Under the pieces are notes generated by a model. It was not told the DNA's origin and searched no databases. It worked only from the letters and a program-made list of their open reading frames with translations. From Microbulbifer pacificus (GTDB lineage Bacteria; Pseudomonadota; Gammaproteobacteria; Pseudomonadales; Cellvibrionaceae), in assembly GCF_033723955.1 (NCBI RefSeq), contig NZ_CP137555.1, positions 2,224,001 through 2,288,000 on the forward strand: DNA of 64,000 nucleotides, written 5' to 3'. The position numbers and the translations under genes were made by a program. Shown piece by piece: positions 53,956-63,092 of the stretch. Every line of letters begins with the position of its first letter. Positions within the stretch are counted from its first letter, which is position 1.

Positions 53956-54557
53956 GCGCCCACCTCCCCGGCGGTTTCCCGCACCGATACCGGGGGCTGT
54001 TCACTTGCCGAAACGCGCGGCGACTGCGTCGGTTGCTGCCGGCTGTCGGTTTCCAGCTGCATCAGGGTATTGAGCGCGCGGGCGAACTGGCTGACGCCCT
54101 GCAGAGCCAGCGTGGCCGCAGCCAGCGGAATCAGGCTTTTCAGCAGGTAGACGCCGCCGAGACCATCGGCGCTGTTGCTGGTCTCGTGCACAGCCCAGCT
54201 GCTGGCGGCGAAGTGCCACCCGCCAACGGCAATAAACGTGCAAAGCGGCAGCAGGAAAATCAGGCATCCCACCGCATCGACCCAGGCCTTGCCGCGGGCA
54301 GACAGGGTGCGGTAGAACACGTCCACCCGCACATGGGCTGAAGCCTGTAGTGCGTAGGCCAGGCCGAGCATAAAGGCGGCGCCGTGCAGGTAGGTGACCG
54401 TGTCCTGCAGGGCGAGGGAGCCGCCGTCAAAGCCGTAGCGCAGGGCGACGACGAGGCTCTGTATCAGGACCATGGCCAGGGTCAACCAGCCCAGCAGGTG
54501 ACCGCTGCGGCGGGTGAAGCAGTCGAGGCCGTTGGCGGCGCGCAACAGAAACTTCAT
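53952..54557 (-). CDS. TRAP transporter small membrane subunit (DctQ family)
   Basis: A 201-residue four-helix protein. The DctQ pattern includes FTRRSGHLLGWLTLAMVLIQSLVVALRYGF, LQDTVTYLHGAAFMLGLAYAL and the loop ASAHVRVDVFYRTLSARGKAWVD. A non-conserved hydrophilic tail of about 35 residues follows the last helix. It assembles with DctM. This gene is first in the minus-strand pair; the 284-bp region upstream (54558-54841) is a divergent promoter shared with pstS. Confidence 0.93.
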   Translation of the reverse strand: MKFLLRAANGLDCFTRRSGHLLGWLTLAMVLIQSLVVALRYGFDGGSLALQDTVTYLHGAAFMLGLAYALQASAHVRVDVFYRTLSARGKAWVDAVGCLIFLLPLCTFIAVGGWHFAASSWAVHETSNSADGLGGVYLLKSLIPLAAATLALQGVSQFARALNTLMQLETDSRQQPTQSPRVSASEQPPVSVRETAGEVGA

Positions 54558-54733
54558 GGGAGGTCTCTCAGATCATCTTTATTGTTCTGTTATTGATGCG
54601 AGAGCGTACCTTCTGGTCAAGGATTGCGCCAGCGCCGGGGGTGAACCTGTGTAGCTGGTGGGTTCTGTCGAGCGCACGTGGCGAAGCAGATTGAAACCAC
54701 TGGACGAAATTCAGTCAGAAAACCGGGGTGCGA

Positions 54734-54751
54734 CTGTAATCTGTTTGTAAC
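54734..54751 (+). promoter_or_regulatory. Pho-box-like site upstream of pstS
   Basis: CTGTAAT-CTGT-TTGTAAC fits the two 7-bp half sites with 4-bp spacer of PhoB boxes (consensus CTGTCAT). It lies 91 bp before the pstS ATG. Two mismatches in the first half and two in the second keep this tentative, but phosphate control of pst genes is general. Confidence 0.55.
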
Positions 54752-54841
54752 TTTTCATTCATAGAATCGTCACCAGTTCGAAATAGTATGCGCCGCGTAC
54801 AGTCCTTTTGACCTAATTGGCGACCACTTCTGGAGATAGCT

Positions 54842-55909
54842 ATGAACAACCGTTCTGTGAGCAAGAAAGTTCTGGCCTCGGCCCTGGCGGCCCTGACCAT
54901 TGCGGCATCCAACGTTGCCCTGGCGGCGCGTGACCACATCAGCATTGTCGGTTCATCCACCGTTTACCCCTTCACCACCGTGGTGGCCGAGCGTTTCAGC
55001 CGCTCCACCCAGTTCAAGACCCCGGTGGTGGAATCCACCGGCACCGGCGGCGGCATGAAGCTGTTCTGCCAGGGCGTGGGTGAGAACACCGCGGACATCA
55101 CCGGCGCTTCCCGTCGCATCAAGCAGTCCGAGCTGGACATGTGCCACGACAACGGCGTGGATGTAGTGGAAGTGCAGATTGGTTACGACGGCATCGTGAT
55201 TGCGAACGCCAAAAGCGACCAGCGTTTTGAACTCTCCCGCAAGGACCTGTTCCTGGCGCTGGCGAAAGACGTGCCGAACCCGGATGGTTCCGAGACCGTA
55301 GTTCCGAACCCCTACAAAACCTGGAAAGACGTGAATCCCACCCTGCCGGCACACAAGATCGAGGTTCTGGGTCCGCCCCCGACCTCCGGTACCCGCGACG
55401 CCTTCGCCGAGCTGGCGATGGAAGGTGGCTGCCAGCAGTTCGGCTGGGTCAAGGCCAAGGAAAAAGCCGACAGCCACACCTACAAGGCCATCTGCCACAA
55501 CCTGCGCGAAGACGGCGCTTACGTTGAAGCGGGCGAGAACGACAACCTGATCGTGAACAAGCTGGTTGCCAACCCCAATGCCCTGGGCATCTTCGGTTTC
55601 AGCTTCCTCGACCAGAATGCCGACAAGGTACAGGGCTCCCTGATCGAGGGTAAGGCGCCGACCTTTGACTCCATCGCCGACCAGAGCTACCCGGTATCCC
55701 GCCCACTGTTCATCTACGTGAAGAAAGCCCACGTGGACGTAGTACCAGGCATCAAGCAGTTCTTGGCGGAATTCACCAGCGAGCGCGCCTGGGGTGAAGA
55801 TGGCTACCTTGCGGACAAGGGTATGATCCCGCTGCAGGACAGCAAGCGTCAGCAGGTCGCTGGCGATGTGCGCAAGCTGAATGCACTGACTAATCTGGCT
55901 GCGAAATAA
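54842..55909 (+). CDS. pstS: Phosphate ABC transporter, periplasmic phosphate-binding protein
   Basis: A 355-residue binding protein with a signal peptide ending near NVALAA. The phosphate-binding features are IVGSSTVYPFTTVVAERF, STGTGGGMKLFCQG, ADITGASRRIKQSE and PPTSGTRDAFAELAM. It belongs to the PstS branch common in marine Gammaproteobacteria and Pseudomonas. It captures phosphate for PstCAB. The Pho-box-like site and the hairpin just downstream suggest strong pstS expression relative to the rest of the operon. Confidence 0.96.
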   Translation: MNNRSVSKKVLASALAALTIAASNVALAARDHISIVGSSTVYPFTTVVAERFSRSTQFKTPVVESTGTGGGMKLFCQGVGENTADITGASRRIKQSELDMCHDNGVDVVEVQIGYDGIVIANAKSDQRFELSRKDLFLALAKDVPNPDGSETVVPNPYKTWKDVNPTLPAHKIEVLGPPPTSGTRDAFAELAMEGGCQQFGWVKAKEKADSHTYKAICHNLREDGAYVEAGENDNLIVNKLVANPNALGIFGFSFLDQNADKVQGSLIEGKAPTFDSIADQSYPVSRPLFIYVKKAHVDVVPGIKQFLAEFTSERAWGEDGYLADKGMIPLQDSKRQQVAGDVRKLNALTNLAAK

Positions 55910-55936
55910 ACGCAGTCCACAGGTAGATGGATTTAC

Positions 55937-55963
55937 CGGCCAAGCCCTCTGAGGGCTTGGCCG
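55937..55963 (+). terminator. Hairpin between pstS and pstC
   Basis: CGGCCAAGCCC and GGGCTTGGCCG form an 11-bp stem with a 5-nt loop, followed by TTTCCG. The poor T run suggests partial termination or an mRNA-stabilising stem, which would raise PstS over the membrane components. Confidence 0.6.
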
Positions 55964-56065
55964 TTTCCGTATAAAAGAGCGCGGTTTTTCACCGCCATGC
56001 AAATGCGGCCGCAAGCGACCATAATGGCCGGCGTTTATGATCCAGTGAGTTAACCGAGCGATTCG

Positions 56066-57445
56066 ATGCAGACTCCCACACTCTTTGCCCTGTTGTTGCT
56101 GCTGATCCTGGTGGCCTACGGCACCGGCTTCAGCCGCGCCATCAGTGCCGCCCGCAGTCGCGGCGGTGTCCGCAGCCTGGCCTCGCTGCCCAGCTATTAC
56201 GGCGTGCACACCGCGCTCTGGTGCGGGCTGCCGGCGCTGGTCATCCTCGGCGTGTGGCTGGCGTTTGACGACGCCATCATTCGCGCTCTGGTATTGGGCG
56301 GTGTCACCGACCGGCCGGAATCCCTGTCCGGGCAGAACCTGCTGTACGCGCAGATCCAGAACCTGGCGGCGGGCAATCTTGTCGGCGAGGCCACGCCACA
56401 GCTGAGCGCGGCCGCCGCGCACCTGAACAGCCTGCGCCAGAGCGGCCAGTGGCTGCAGACCGCACTGATCCTGATTCTGGCCATTGGCCTGGGCGCCTAT
56501 GCGCTGTTGCGGGTAACCCCGGAGCTGCGCGCGCGGGAAAAAGTGGAAAAGGTGTTGCGCGCCATTCTGCTGATGTGCGCCTGCGCCGCGATCTTTACTA
56601 CCGTCGGCATCCTGCTGTCGGTGCTGTTCGAATCCGTGCGTTTCTTCCAGGCGGTGCCGGTTTCCGAGTTCCTGTTCGGACTGCACTGGAGCCCGCAGAT
56701 GGCACTGCGCGCAGACCAGGTGGGCTCGAGTGGTGCGTTCGGTGCGGTGCCGCTGTTTACCGGAACCTTGATGGTGTCCGCCATCGCGATGCTGGTGGCA
56801 GTGCCGGTGGGCCTGATGTCGGCGATCTATCTCGCCGAGTACGCGAGCAAACGGGTGCGCGCCTTCGCCAAGCCCCTGATCGAAATTCTCGCCGGTGTAC
56901 CCACAGTGGTGTACGGCTTCTTTGCCGCATTGACGGTAGCGCCGTTCATTCGCGACCTGGCCCAATCGGTAGGGCTGGAAGCGTCCAGTGAGAGTGCGCT
57001 GGCCGCGGGCCTGGTGATGGGGGTAATGATCATCCCGTTCGTATCGTCACTGTCCGACGATGTGATCAACGCGGTGCCGCAATCCCTGCGCGACGGTGCG
57101 CTGGGACTCGGCTCCACCAGATCTGAAACCGTGCGCAAGGTGGTGATTCCCGCCGCCCTGCCCGGCATCGTCGGCGGTGTGCTGCTGGCGGTATCCCGCG
57201 CGATTGGCGAGACCATGATCGTGGTGATGGCCGCAGGTCTCGCCGCCAACCTCACCGCCAATCCGCTGGAATCCGTCACTACCGTGACGGTACAGATTGT
57301 GACCCTGCTGGTGGGCGACCAGGAATTCGACAGCCCGAAAACCCTCGCGGCGTTTGCCCTCGGCCTGATGCTGTTTATCAGCACGCTGATTCTGAACTTT
57401 ATCGCCCTGTACGTAGTGAAAAAATACCGGGAACAGTATGACTGA
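56066..57445 (+). CDS. pstC: Phosphate ABC transporter permease PstC
   Basis: A 459-residue permease, longer than E. coli PstC (319). The extra about 150 N-terminal residues contain two hydrophobic segments (LFALLLLLILVAYGTGF and LWCGLPALVILGVWLAF) and a periplasmic loop, as in the extended PstC of pseudomonads. The core has EFLFGLHWSP, AIYLAEYASKRVR and the ABC-permease EAA loop LGSTRSETVRKVVIPAALPG. It overlaps pstA by 8 bp. Confidence 0.95.
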   Translation: MQTPTLFALLLLLILVAYGTGFSRAISAARSRGGVRSLASLPSYYGVHTALWCGLPALVILGVWLAFDDAIIRALVLGGVTDRPESLSGQNLLYAQIQNLAAGNLVGEATPQLSAAAAHLNSLRQSGQWLQTALILILAIGLGAYALLRVTPELRAREKVEKVLRAILLMCACAAIFTTVGILLSVLFESVRFFQAVPVSEFLFGLHWSPQMALRADQVGSSGAFGAVPLFTGTLMVSAIAMLVAVPVGLMSAIYLAEYASKRVRAFAKPLIEILAGVPTVVYGFFAALTVAPFIRDLAQSVGLEASSESALAAGLVMGVMIIPFVSSLSDDVINAVPQSLRDGALGLGSTRSETVRKVVIPAALPGIVGGVLLAVSRAIGETMIVVMAAGLAANLTANPLESVTTVTVQIVTLLVGDQEFDSPKTLAAFALGLMLFISTLILNFIALYVVKKYREQYD

Positions 57446-58739
57446 TCTGACCCAAACCAACCTGACGCAGCAACAGGTGCGCGAGCGAATCGCCAAACGG
57501 CTTGCCAGCCGCCACCGCAAGGAAAAACTGTTTCGCGGCCTCGGCATCGCCAGCATCGCGTTCGGCATTCTGGCGGTGGTGGTGTTGTTCACCGATATCA
57601 TCAGCAAGGGCGCCAGTGCCTTTGTGCAGACCCAGATTCAGCTGCAGGTCAATTACGACCCGGCGGAACTCGGCATCGACAAGGTGGACCACGAGAGCCT
57701 CGCGTGGGCGAATTTCGACGGTGTGATCCGCAATGCCCTGCGCGAGCGCTTTCCGGACGTCAGCGGTCGCTCGGAAAAGCGCGAGCTGTATTCGCTGGTC
57801 TCCAGCGGAGCCGGCTTCGATTTGCGCGAGCGCCTGGAGCGTAATCCCGGGCTGCTGGGACAGAGCGAAACCATCTGGGTGAACGCCGACGACGACGTCG
57901 ACACCTATGTGAAAAGCCTGTCGAAGAGTAAGGAGGGTTTTCTCGGCCGCACTTCCGAGCAGAAGGCGGGCTGGATCAATGCGCTGCTCGCCAGTGGTGA
58001 GATGGAAAAGCGCTTCAATAAAACCTTCTTTACCAACGGCGATTCCCGCGAGCCCGAACAGGCGGGCATTCGTGCGGCGTTGGTAGGTTCGCTGTTTACG
58101 CTGTTGGTGACGCTGGTGCTGTCCTTCCCCATCGGCGTGGCTGCGGCGATTTACCTCGAGGAATTCGCGCCGAAAAACCGCTGGACCGACCTGATCGAGG
58201 TGAATATCAACAACCTCGCCGCGGTACCGTCCATCGTGTTCGGTCTGCTGGGCCTCGCAATCTTCATCAACTTCTTTGAACTGCCGCGCTCGGCGCCGCT
58301 GGTGGGCGGCCTGGTGCTGACGTTGATGACACTGCCGACGATCATCATTTCCAGCCGCGCCTCTCTCAAGTCGGTGCCGCCATCCATCCGCGAAGCGGCC
58401 ATGGGCATGGGCGCCTCGCGCATGCAGGTTGTACTGCACCACGTGCTGCCGCTGGCGATGCCGGGCATGCTGACCGGTGCCATCATCGGTATGGCACAGG
58501 CGCTGGGCGAAACCGCACCGCTGCTGATGATCGGCATGGTGGCCTTTATCGTCGATGTGCCCCACGGCGTCACCGACCCGTCCACCGTACTGCCGGTACA
58601 GATTTTCCTTTGGGCCGACAGTCCGGAGCGCGCGTTTGTGGAGCGCACTTCCGCGGCGATCATGGTGCTGCTGGCCGTGCTGATCACCATGAACACCTGC
58701 GCAGTCTGGCTGCGCAAGAAACTCGAGCGCCGCTGGTAA
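57438..58739 (+). CDS. pstA: Phosphate ABC transporter permease PstA
   Basis: A 433-residue permease carrying the N-terminal DUF3333 extension (RIAKRLASRHRKEKLF, then LGIASIAFGILAVVVLFTD), about 170 residues longer than E. coli PstA. The core has FPIGVAAAIYLEEFAPK, VPSIVFGLLGLAIF and the EAA loop MGASRMQVVLHHVLPLAMPG. It pairs with PstC to form the phosphate channel. Overlap with pstC and a 35-bp gap to pstB indicate one transcript. Confidence 0.95.
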   Translation: MTDLTQTNLTQQQVRERIAKRLASRHRKEKLFRGLGIASIAFGILAVVVLFTDIISKGASAFVQTQIQLQVNYDPAELGIDKVDHESLAWANFDGVIRNALRERFPDVSGRSEKRELYSLVSSGAGFDLRERLERNPGLLGQSETIWVNADDDVDTYVKSLSKSKEGFLGRTSEQKAGWINALLASGEMEKRFNKTFFTNGDSREPEQAGIRAALVGSLFTLLVTLVLSFPIGVAAAIYLEEFAPKNRWTDLIEVNINNLAAVPSIVFGLLGLAIFINFFELPRSAPLVGGLVLTLMTLPTIIISSRASLKSVPPSIREAAMGMGASRMQVVLHHVLPLAMPGMLTGAIIGMAQALGETAPLLMIGMVAFIVDVPHGVTDPSTVLPVQIFLWADSPERAFVERTSAAIMVLLAVLITMNTCAVWLRKKLERRW

Positions 58740-58774
58740 GCGAAAGCGCGTAAGATAGCGAACGAGATAGAGCC

Positions 58775-59650
58775 ATGAGTACCATGACCCTGAATGCGGG
58801 CCCGGCAGCAACCGCCGAAGACGCAACCGCGGAGCAGAATTTTGTGAAGACCAGAGCGGAAAACATCAAGACCGTCGGCACCCCCTTCTGTGACGACGCC
58901 AAACTGCGCATGCGCAACGTCAATGTGTTTTACGGCGAAACCCAGGCGATTCACGACGTGAGCCTGGATATCGGCCGCAATGAAGTGGTGGCGATGATCG
59001 GCCCCTCCGGCTGCGGTAAATCCACCTTCCTGCGCTGCCTGAACCGGATGAACGACACCATCGAGGGTTGTCGCGTGGAAGGTGAGCTTAGCCTCGACGG
59101 CGATGCGATCTACGGCCCCAAAGTGGATGTGGTACCGCTGCGTGCGCGGGTGGGTATGGTGTTCCAGAAGCCGAACCCCTTCCCCAAGTCCATTTACGAA
59201 AACGTGGCCTACGGCCCGAAGATTCACGGCATTGCCAGCCGCCGTGCGGAACTCGATGAAATCGTCGAGAACAGCCTGCGTCGCGCCGGTCTGTGGAATG
59301 AGGTCAAAGATCGTCTCGACAAGCCCGGCACCGGCCTTTCCGGCGGTCAGCAGCAGCGCCTGTGTATCGCCCGCGCCATCGCGGTGAGTCCGGAAGTGAT
59401 TCTGATGGATGAGCCCTGCTCGGCACTGGATCCGATCGCCACCGCACGAATCGAAGAGCTGATCGACGAGCTGCGCGCGAACTACACCATCGCCATCGTC
59501 ACCCACTCCATGCAGCAGGCGGCGCGGGTGAGTCAGCGCACTGCCTATTTCCACCTCGGCAAGCTGGTGGAAGTCAACGATACCGAGACCGTGTTCACCA
59601 ATCCCGAGCACGAACTCACCGAAGCCTACATTACCGGCCGTTTCGGCTAA
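58775..59650 (+). CDS. pstB: Phosphate ABC transporter ATP-binding protein PstB
   Basis: A 291-residue ATPase. After about 40 non-conserved residues come [19 protein letters not shown], Walker [20 protein letters not shown], the Q-loop [12 protein letters not shown], signature [14 protein letters not shown] and Walker [14 protein letters not shown]. The family specificity for phosphate is given by the [16 protein letters not shown] text. An internal ATG could shorten the N terminus; I kept the ATG at 58775. Confidence 0.97.
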   Translation: MSTMTLNAGPAATAEDATAEQNFVKTRAENIKTVGTPFCDDAKLRMRNVNVFYGETQAIHDVSLDIGRNEVVAMIGPSGCGKSTFLRCLNRMNDTIEGCRVEGELSLDGDAIYGPKVDVVPLRARVGMVFQKPNPFPKSIYENVAYGPKIHGIASRRAELDEIVENSLRRAGLWNEVKDRLDKPGTGLSGGQQQRLCIARAIAVSPEVILMDEPCSALDPIATARIEELIDELRANYTIAIVTHSMQQAARVSQRTAYFHLGKLVEVNDTETVFTNPEHELTEAYITGRFG

Positions 59651-59674
59651 GGTTGGGGGGAGCCCACAGAGATT

Positions 59675-60370
59675 ATGGAAATGCATTTCGATCAACACAT
59701 CTCCCGCCAGTTCAACGAGGAGCTTGAAGGCCTCAAGACGGAAATGCTGGAGATGGGCGGCCTGGTCGCCCGTCAGGTAGCGGATGCGGTAGACGCACTG
59801 GCCAACGCCGACAGCGAGCTGGCGGAAAAGGTGCTGCAGGTGGAAGAGGAAATCGACCGCTGTGAAATGGAGCTGGACGAGCACGCCACCCTGATTATCG
59901 CCAAACGCCAGCCGGCGGCATCGGACCTGCGCATGGTGATGTCGGTAATCCGCAACGCCCGCGACCTGGAGCGCATGGGCGATGAGGCGAGCAAGATCGC
60001 GAAAATGGCCATCGCGCTCACCGACGAGGGCACCGCGCCCCGCGGCTACACCGAGATCCGCCATATCGCCAACGCCGTGCGCAAGATGCTGGACGACGCC
60101 CTCGACGCCTACACCCGCTTCGATGTGGAAGCCGCGCTGAAAACCCTGGCGGAAGACGAGCAGGTGGACATGGATTACCGCAGCGCGATTCGTGAGTTGA
60201 TCACCTACATGATGGAAGACCCGCGCAGTATTTCCCGGGTGATGAACGTGCTGTGGACCCTGCGTTCACTGGAGCGTATCGGCGACCATGCCAAGAACAT
60301 CTGTGAGCAGGTGGTGTACCTGGTGAAAGGCGCGGACATCCGTCACGGCAACAAAAAAAATCTGCGCTAA
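59675..60370 (+). CDS. phoU: Phosphate signalling regulator PhoU
   Basis: A 231-residue all-helical protein with two PhoU repeats. ISRQFNEELEGLKTEML, then EEEIDRCEMELDEHATLI, LRMVMSVIRNARDLERMGDEASKIA and LERIGDHAKNICEQVVYLVKG carry the metal-binding E/DxxxD motifs. PhoU links the Pst transporter to the PhoR/PhoB system as negative regulator. phoB and phoR are not in the window. A terminator follows at 60443. Confidence 0.97.
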   Translation: MEMHFDQHISRQFNEELEGLKTEMLEMGGLVARQVADAVDALANADSELAEKVLQVEEEIDRCEMELDEHATLIIAKRQPAASDLRMVMSVIRNARDLERMGDEASKIAKMAIALTDEGTAPRGYTEIRHIANAVRKMLDDALDAYTRFDVEAALKTLAEDEQVDMDYRSAIRELITYMMEDPRSISRVMNVLWTLRSLERIGDHAKNICEQVVYLVKGADIRHGNKKNLR

Positions 60371-60442
60371 CTGCGGATTGATTCACATATTGATTCCATC
60401 GGTGTTTCGGATCCCGAAAAAATACGCTGGAAATAATTTTAC

Positions 60443-60466
60443 AAAAGGCCGCTATTGCGGCCTTTT
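60443..60466 (+). terminator. Terminator after phoU
   Basis: AAAAGGCCGC and GCGGCCTTTT form a 10-bp stem with TATT loop; T residues are part of the stem and the following GTGTTTT is T-rich. Confidence 0.8.
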
Positions 60467-60814
60467 GTGTTTTCGCACCGGCTTGGATTGGGAATGGCTT
60501 GCTGCCGTTTTTCACTGGGTTGGAAAACCTCTGCCGCCACCGCCAGTCGCCGCGCACTTTCTCTCGTTAAGTCTTATTCAGCATTGGTTCAGTCGCCGCC
60601 TCACAGAATGCGCACACTTCCGTAATTGCACTTGTAGTTACATTACGGAAAACACGCGATAGTTGAGACGCTTGTCACACTTAACACTTATCGTTGCACT
60701 GAAATTTTCCATTGCTTAGAATCCGCGCCGCCTTTGTCCAAGGGCAAAAAATGGGTACGGGTACGAAAGTACAGATTTAAACGTACAGATGTAATTTAAA
60801 CAGGGAACACTTCC
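60467..60814 (+). promoter_or_regulatory. Promoter region of the porin gene
   Basis: No gene is supported in this stretch. TTCCGTAAT (60619-60627) and ATTACGGAA (60642-60650) form a 9-bp dyad with a 14-bp spacer. Nearer to the gene, GTAC occurs four times (60755, 60761, 60769, 60783), with GTACAGAT directly repeated at 14-bp spacing. CTTGTCACACTTAACACT near 60670-60690 only weakly resembles a Pho box. Confidence 0.35.
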
Positions 60815-61618
60815 ATGAAGTTCAAGTTTGCAGCTCTTCCGCTCATGCTGGTTTCTGCCTTCGCTGCTGCAGAACAGTACAACTCCTTCACCGACGCTGA
60901 CTATGAAAATCGCGATTACCGCGGTGCAGACGTCGACATTCTGGGCGTTCAGTCTCAGTACTATTTCGGAGCCCTGAACACCCTGGGTCCGCGCAAAGAA
61001 TTCAACTACATTCTGCCGGTGAGCAACATCTACGGCGGCGTTGCGTCTGTCGATGCCGGTCCGGTCGAAGATGAAATCGTGACCTTCGGTGGCGAATACT
61101 ACACCGGTCAGTGGAAGGTATTTGGTGAGTTCAGCGATGTGTTCTCCACCAATGTATACAGCGCCGGTGCTGGCTTCCTGTTTTCTCCCGACCTGCTCGC
61201 CGAAGTAGAAGCGGAGAAAATGGAAGATGAAGACACCGTGGTATACGTGCGTGGTAAATACAACCACCAGCTGAGCGGCACCGACTACATCGGCTTCACC
61301 GCAGAAATTGATGACGGTTTCGATTACCGCAGTCTTTCCTCCAAGTACTTCACCGCCCTGTCCGGTGGCCAGTACCTGACCGCGGAACTGGGTATTACCG
61401 ATACCGACGGTGCTGACTTCTACTGGAATGGTGCGCTGGAGTTTTACTTCAACGAAAACACCTCTGTAGGCGTGGCATACGACGAATTGGTGGAAGATTA
61501 CGAAATCAATGCCACCCATTTCTTCAATCGCAATGTTGCCGCCAAAGTGGCCTACGGCTCCAACCGCGATTTCGACGATCTGGATATGTTCCGCATTGGC
61601 GTAACCGTTCAGCTGTAA
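60815..61618 (+). CDS. Putative porin (outer-membrane beta-barrel)
   Basis: A 267-residue exported protein. Signal peptide MKFKFAALPLMLVSAFAAA; the mature part shows alternating strands rich in aromatic and acidic residues (YYFGALNTL, FGGEYYTGQWKVFGEFSDV, FYWNGALEFYFN) and ends in FRIGVTVQL, with a final hydrophobic residue typical of barrels but not Phe. It resembles the small 'putative porin' family of marine Gammaproteobacteria. A location behind the pst operon could mean phosphate-linked expression; this is not shown. Confidence 0.7.
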   Translation: MKFKFAALPLMLVSAFAAAEQYNSFTDADYENRDYRGADVDILGVQSQYYFGALNTLGPRKEFNYILPVSNIYGGVASVDAGPVEDEIVTFGGEYYTGQWKVFGEFSDVFSTNVYSAGAGFLFSPDLLAEVEAEKMEDEDTVVYVRGKYNHQLSGTDYIGFTAEIDDGFDYRSLSSKYFTALSGGQYLTAELGITDTDGADFYWNGALEFYFNENTSVGVAYDELVEDYEINATHFFNRNVAAKVAYGSNRDFDDLDMFRIGVTVQL

Positions 61619-61640
61619 TTTCTTTTCGGAAATTACCCAT

Positions 61641-61677
61641 AAAAAAAGCGGGCGAAGAAATTCGCCCGCTTTTTTTT
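61641..61677. terminator. Bidirectional terminator
   Basis: AAGCGGGCGAA and TTCGCCCGCTT pair around GAAA, with A and T runs on the two sides. It sits between the porin (+) and the M48 peptidase (-) and can end both. Confidence 0.9.
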
Positions 61678-61698
61678 GCTTCCGGCAACTGGAAATTA

Positions 61699-62991
61699 TT
61701 ATCCCTGATTACCCAGTTCCTGCACCCGTGCCTGCGCCTTGGTGCCAATATCCCCACTGTCCTGCGCGGCGATCTGATACTGGCTTAAGGCATTCTTGGT
61801 GTTGCCCTGCTGTTCGTATACCTGTCCCAGGTAGTAGTGCGCGTGCGCGGTATCCAGATACTGGGTGGAGCGGCTCAGGTCGCGCTCAGCGGCGGTGAAA
61901 TTTTTCAGCTGCGCGTTCAACATGCCGCGCATCAGCCAGTTGGAGAACAGGGTCGGGTTTTTCTGCACTGCGGTCTCATAGGACGCGAGCGCTTCCGTGT
62001 ACTGTTTTTTCTGCGCCAGCAAATCCCCTTCCAAGGCGTAGAAGGAAGCCTCCTTGGGTTGCAGCTTCTGGGCCTGGCGGGTGAGTGTCAGTGCGCGGTC
62101 GTAATCCTTCTTCCCCACCGCGGCGACGGCGTCGTCGTAGCTCTTGTAGGCATCCGCATCGCGCTTCAGCTGCGCAATCGCCTTCTGGTACTGGGTGCGG
62201 TTGGCTGTGCCCGCAGATAGCTTCTTCGCGTGCTCGACGTTTGCATTCACCCGCGACTGGGACGGCGGGTGGCTCGCGAACAGCGCTTCGAGCGCGCTGG
62301 ACTGGTTGCCCTTGGACAGCTCGACGAACTTCTCCTGCAGGCGCACCGCGCCCTGTGGGTCGTAGCCGGCGGCGGCCATGTATTTCATGCCGTAGCGGTC
62401 GGACTCCAGCTCGTTGTCGCGGCCGTATTTGGCGATGTAGGCGGAACCGCCGAACTGGCTGCCGAGGGAGACCAGGTCACCGTAGCCGGTGTTCTGGGTG
62501 GTGGCGCCGAGGATCGCGATGCCGGCACCGAGGATCTGCTGCTGCGACATGGCCGCGGCGGAATGGCGCGCGGCGGCGTGCACGATTTCGTGACCTAGCA
62601 CCGCGGCCAGCTCGGCTTCATCTTCCAGCAACACCAGCAGGCCGCGGTTTACCGCAATCTTGCCGCCCGGCAGCGCCCAGGCGTTGGGCACCGAGTTGTT
62701 CAGTACCACGAATTCGTAGGGCAGCTGGGGCTGGTCGGAGACCTTCGCCAGTTTCTGGCCCACGTTGCTGACGTAGGACTGCAGTGCCGGGTCGACCAGG
62801 TATTCACCGCCCTGGGTCTGCTGCGCCTTCGGATACTGCTGCGCGCCCAGTGCCACCTCCTGGCTCTGCGACATCAGCGACAGTTCCTTTTTGCCGGTAA
62901 CCGGGTTGACCGCACAGCCAGCGATTCCGGCGGTCACAGAGGCCGCAATCGCCGTGGCCAGCAGTCGGTTTGCAATTGAACGCGGAATCAT
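61699..62991 (-). CDS. M48 family metallopeptidase lipoprotein with TPR repeats
   Basis: A 430-residue zinc peptidase. The ATG at 62991 follows GGGAGAGACC and gives a lipoprotein signal with lipobox IAGC (Cys about 26). The M48 domain has HEIVH (His134, Glu135, His138) and the third-ligand motif ELESDRYG. The C-terminal about 170 residues are TPR-like (YDRALTLTRQAQKLQPKEASF, then YTEALASYETAVQKNP). The layout is that of BepA/YfgC-type outer-membrane quality-control proteases, but with a lipoprotein anchor. Convergent with the porin. Confidence 0.9.
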   Translation of the reverse strand: MIPRSIANRLLATAIAASVTAGIAGCAVNPVTGKKELSLMSQSQEVALGAQQYPKAQQTQGGEYLVDPALQSYVSNVGQKLAKVSDQPQLPYEFVVLNNSVPNAWALPGGKIAVNRGLLVLLEDEAELAAVLGHEIVHAAARHSAAAMSQQQILGAGIAILGATTQNTGYGDLVSLGSQFGGSAYIAKYGRDNELESDRYGMKYMAAAGYDPQGAVRLQEKFVELSKGNQSSALEALFASHPPSQSRVNANVEHAKKLSAGTANRTQYQKAIAQLKRDADAYKSYDDAVAAVGKKDYDRALTLTRQAQKLQPKEASFYALEGDLLAQKKQYTEALASYETAVQKNPTLFSNWLMRGMLNAQLKNFTAAERDLSRSTQYLDTAHAHYYLGQVYEQQGNTKNALSQYQIAAQDSGDIGTKAQARVQELGNQG

Positions 62992-63092
62992 AGGTCTCTC
63001 CCTGTATAATGTTCGATCTTTTGACAAGGCCGCGGTTGGCGCCGCGGCCGGATTCAAGGCCGATTATTGTACACAGTCCGGAGAATGAGGTT

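Noticed and set aside
54953..60064. Long minus-strand open frames opposite the pst-phoU genes (up to 670 codons)
   Set aside because: They overlap confidently identified Pst genes and show no protein-family text.
60378..60662. A 94-codon frame between phoU and the porin
   Set aside because: It crosses the phoU terminator, has low-complexity aromatic/Cys composition and no ribosome site.
60670..60690. Possible Pho box before the porin
   Set aside because: Only the first half site (TTGTCAC) is acceptable; the second does not match, so I do not call it.
60755..60790. GTAC iterations considered as a CRISPR or tandem-repeat array
   Set aside because: Units are 4-8 bp with unequal spacing; no repeat-spacer structure.
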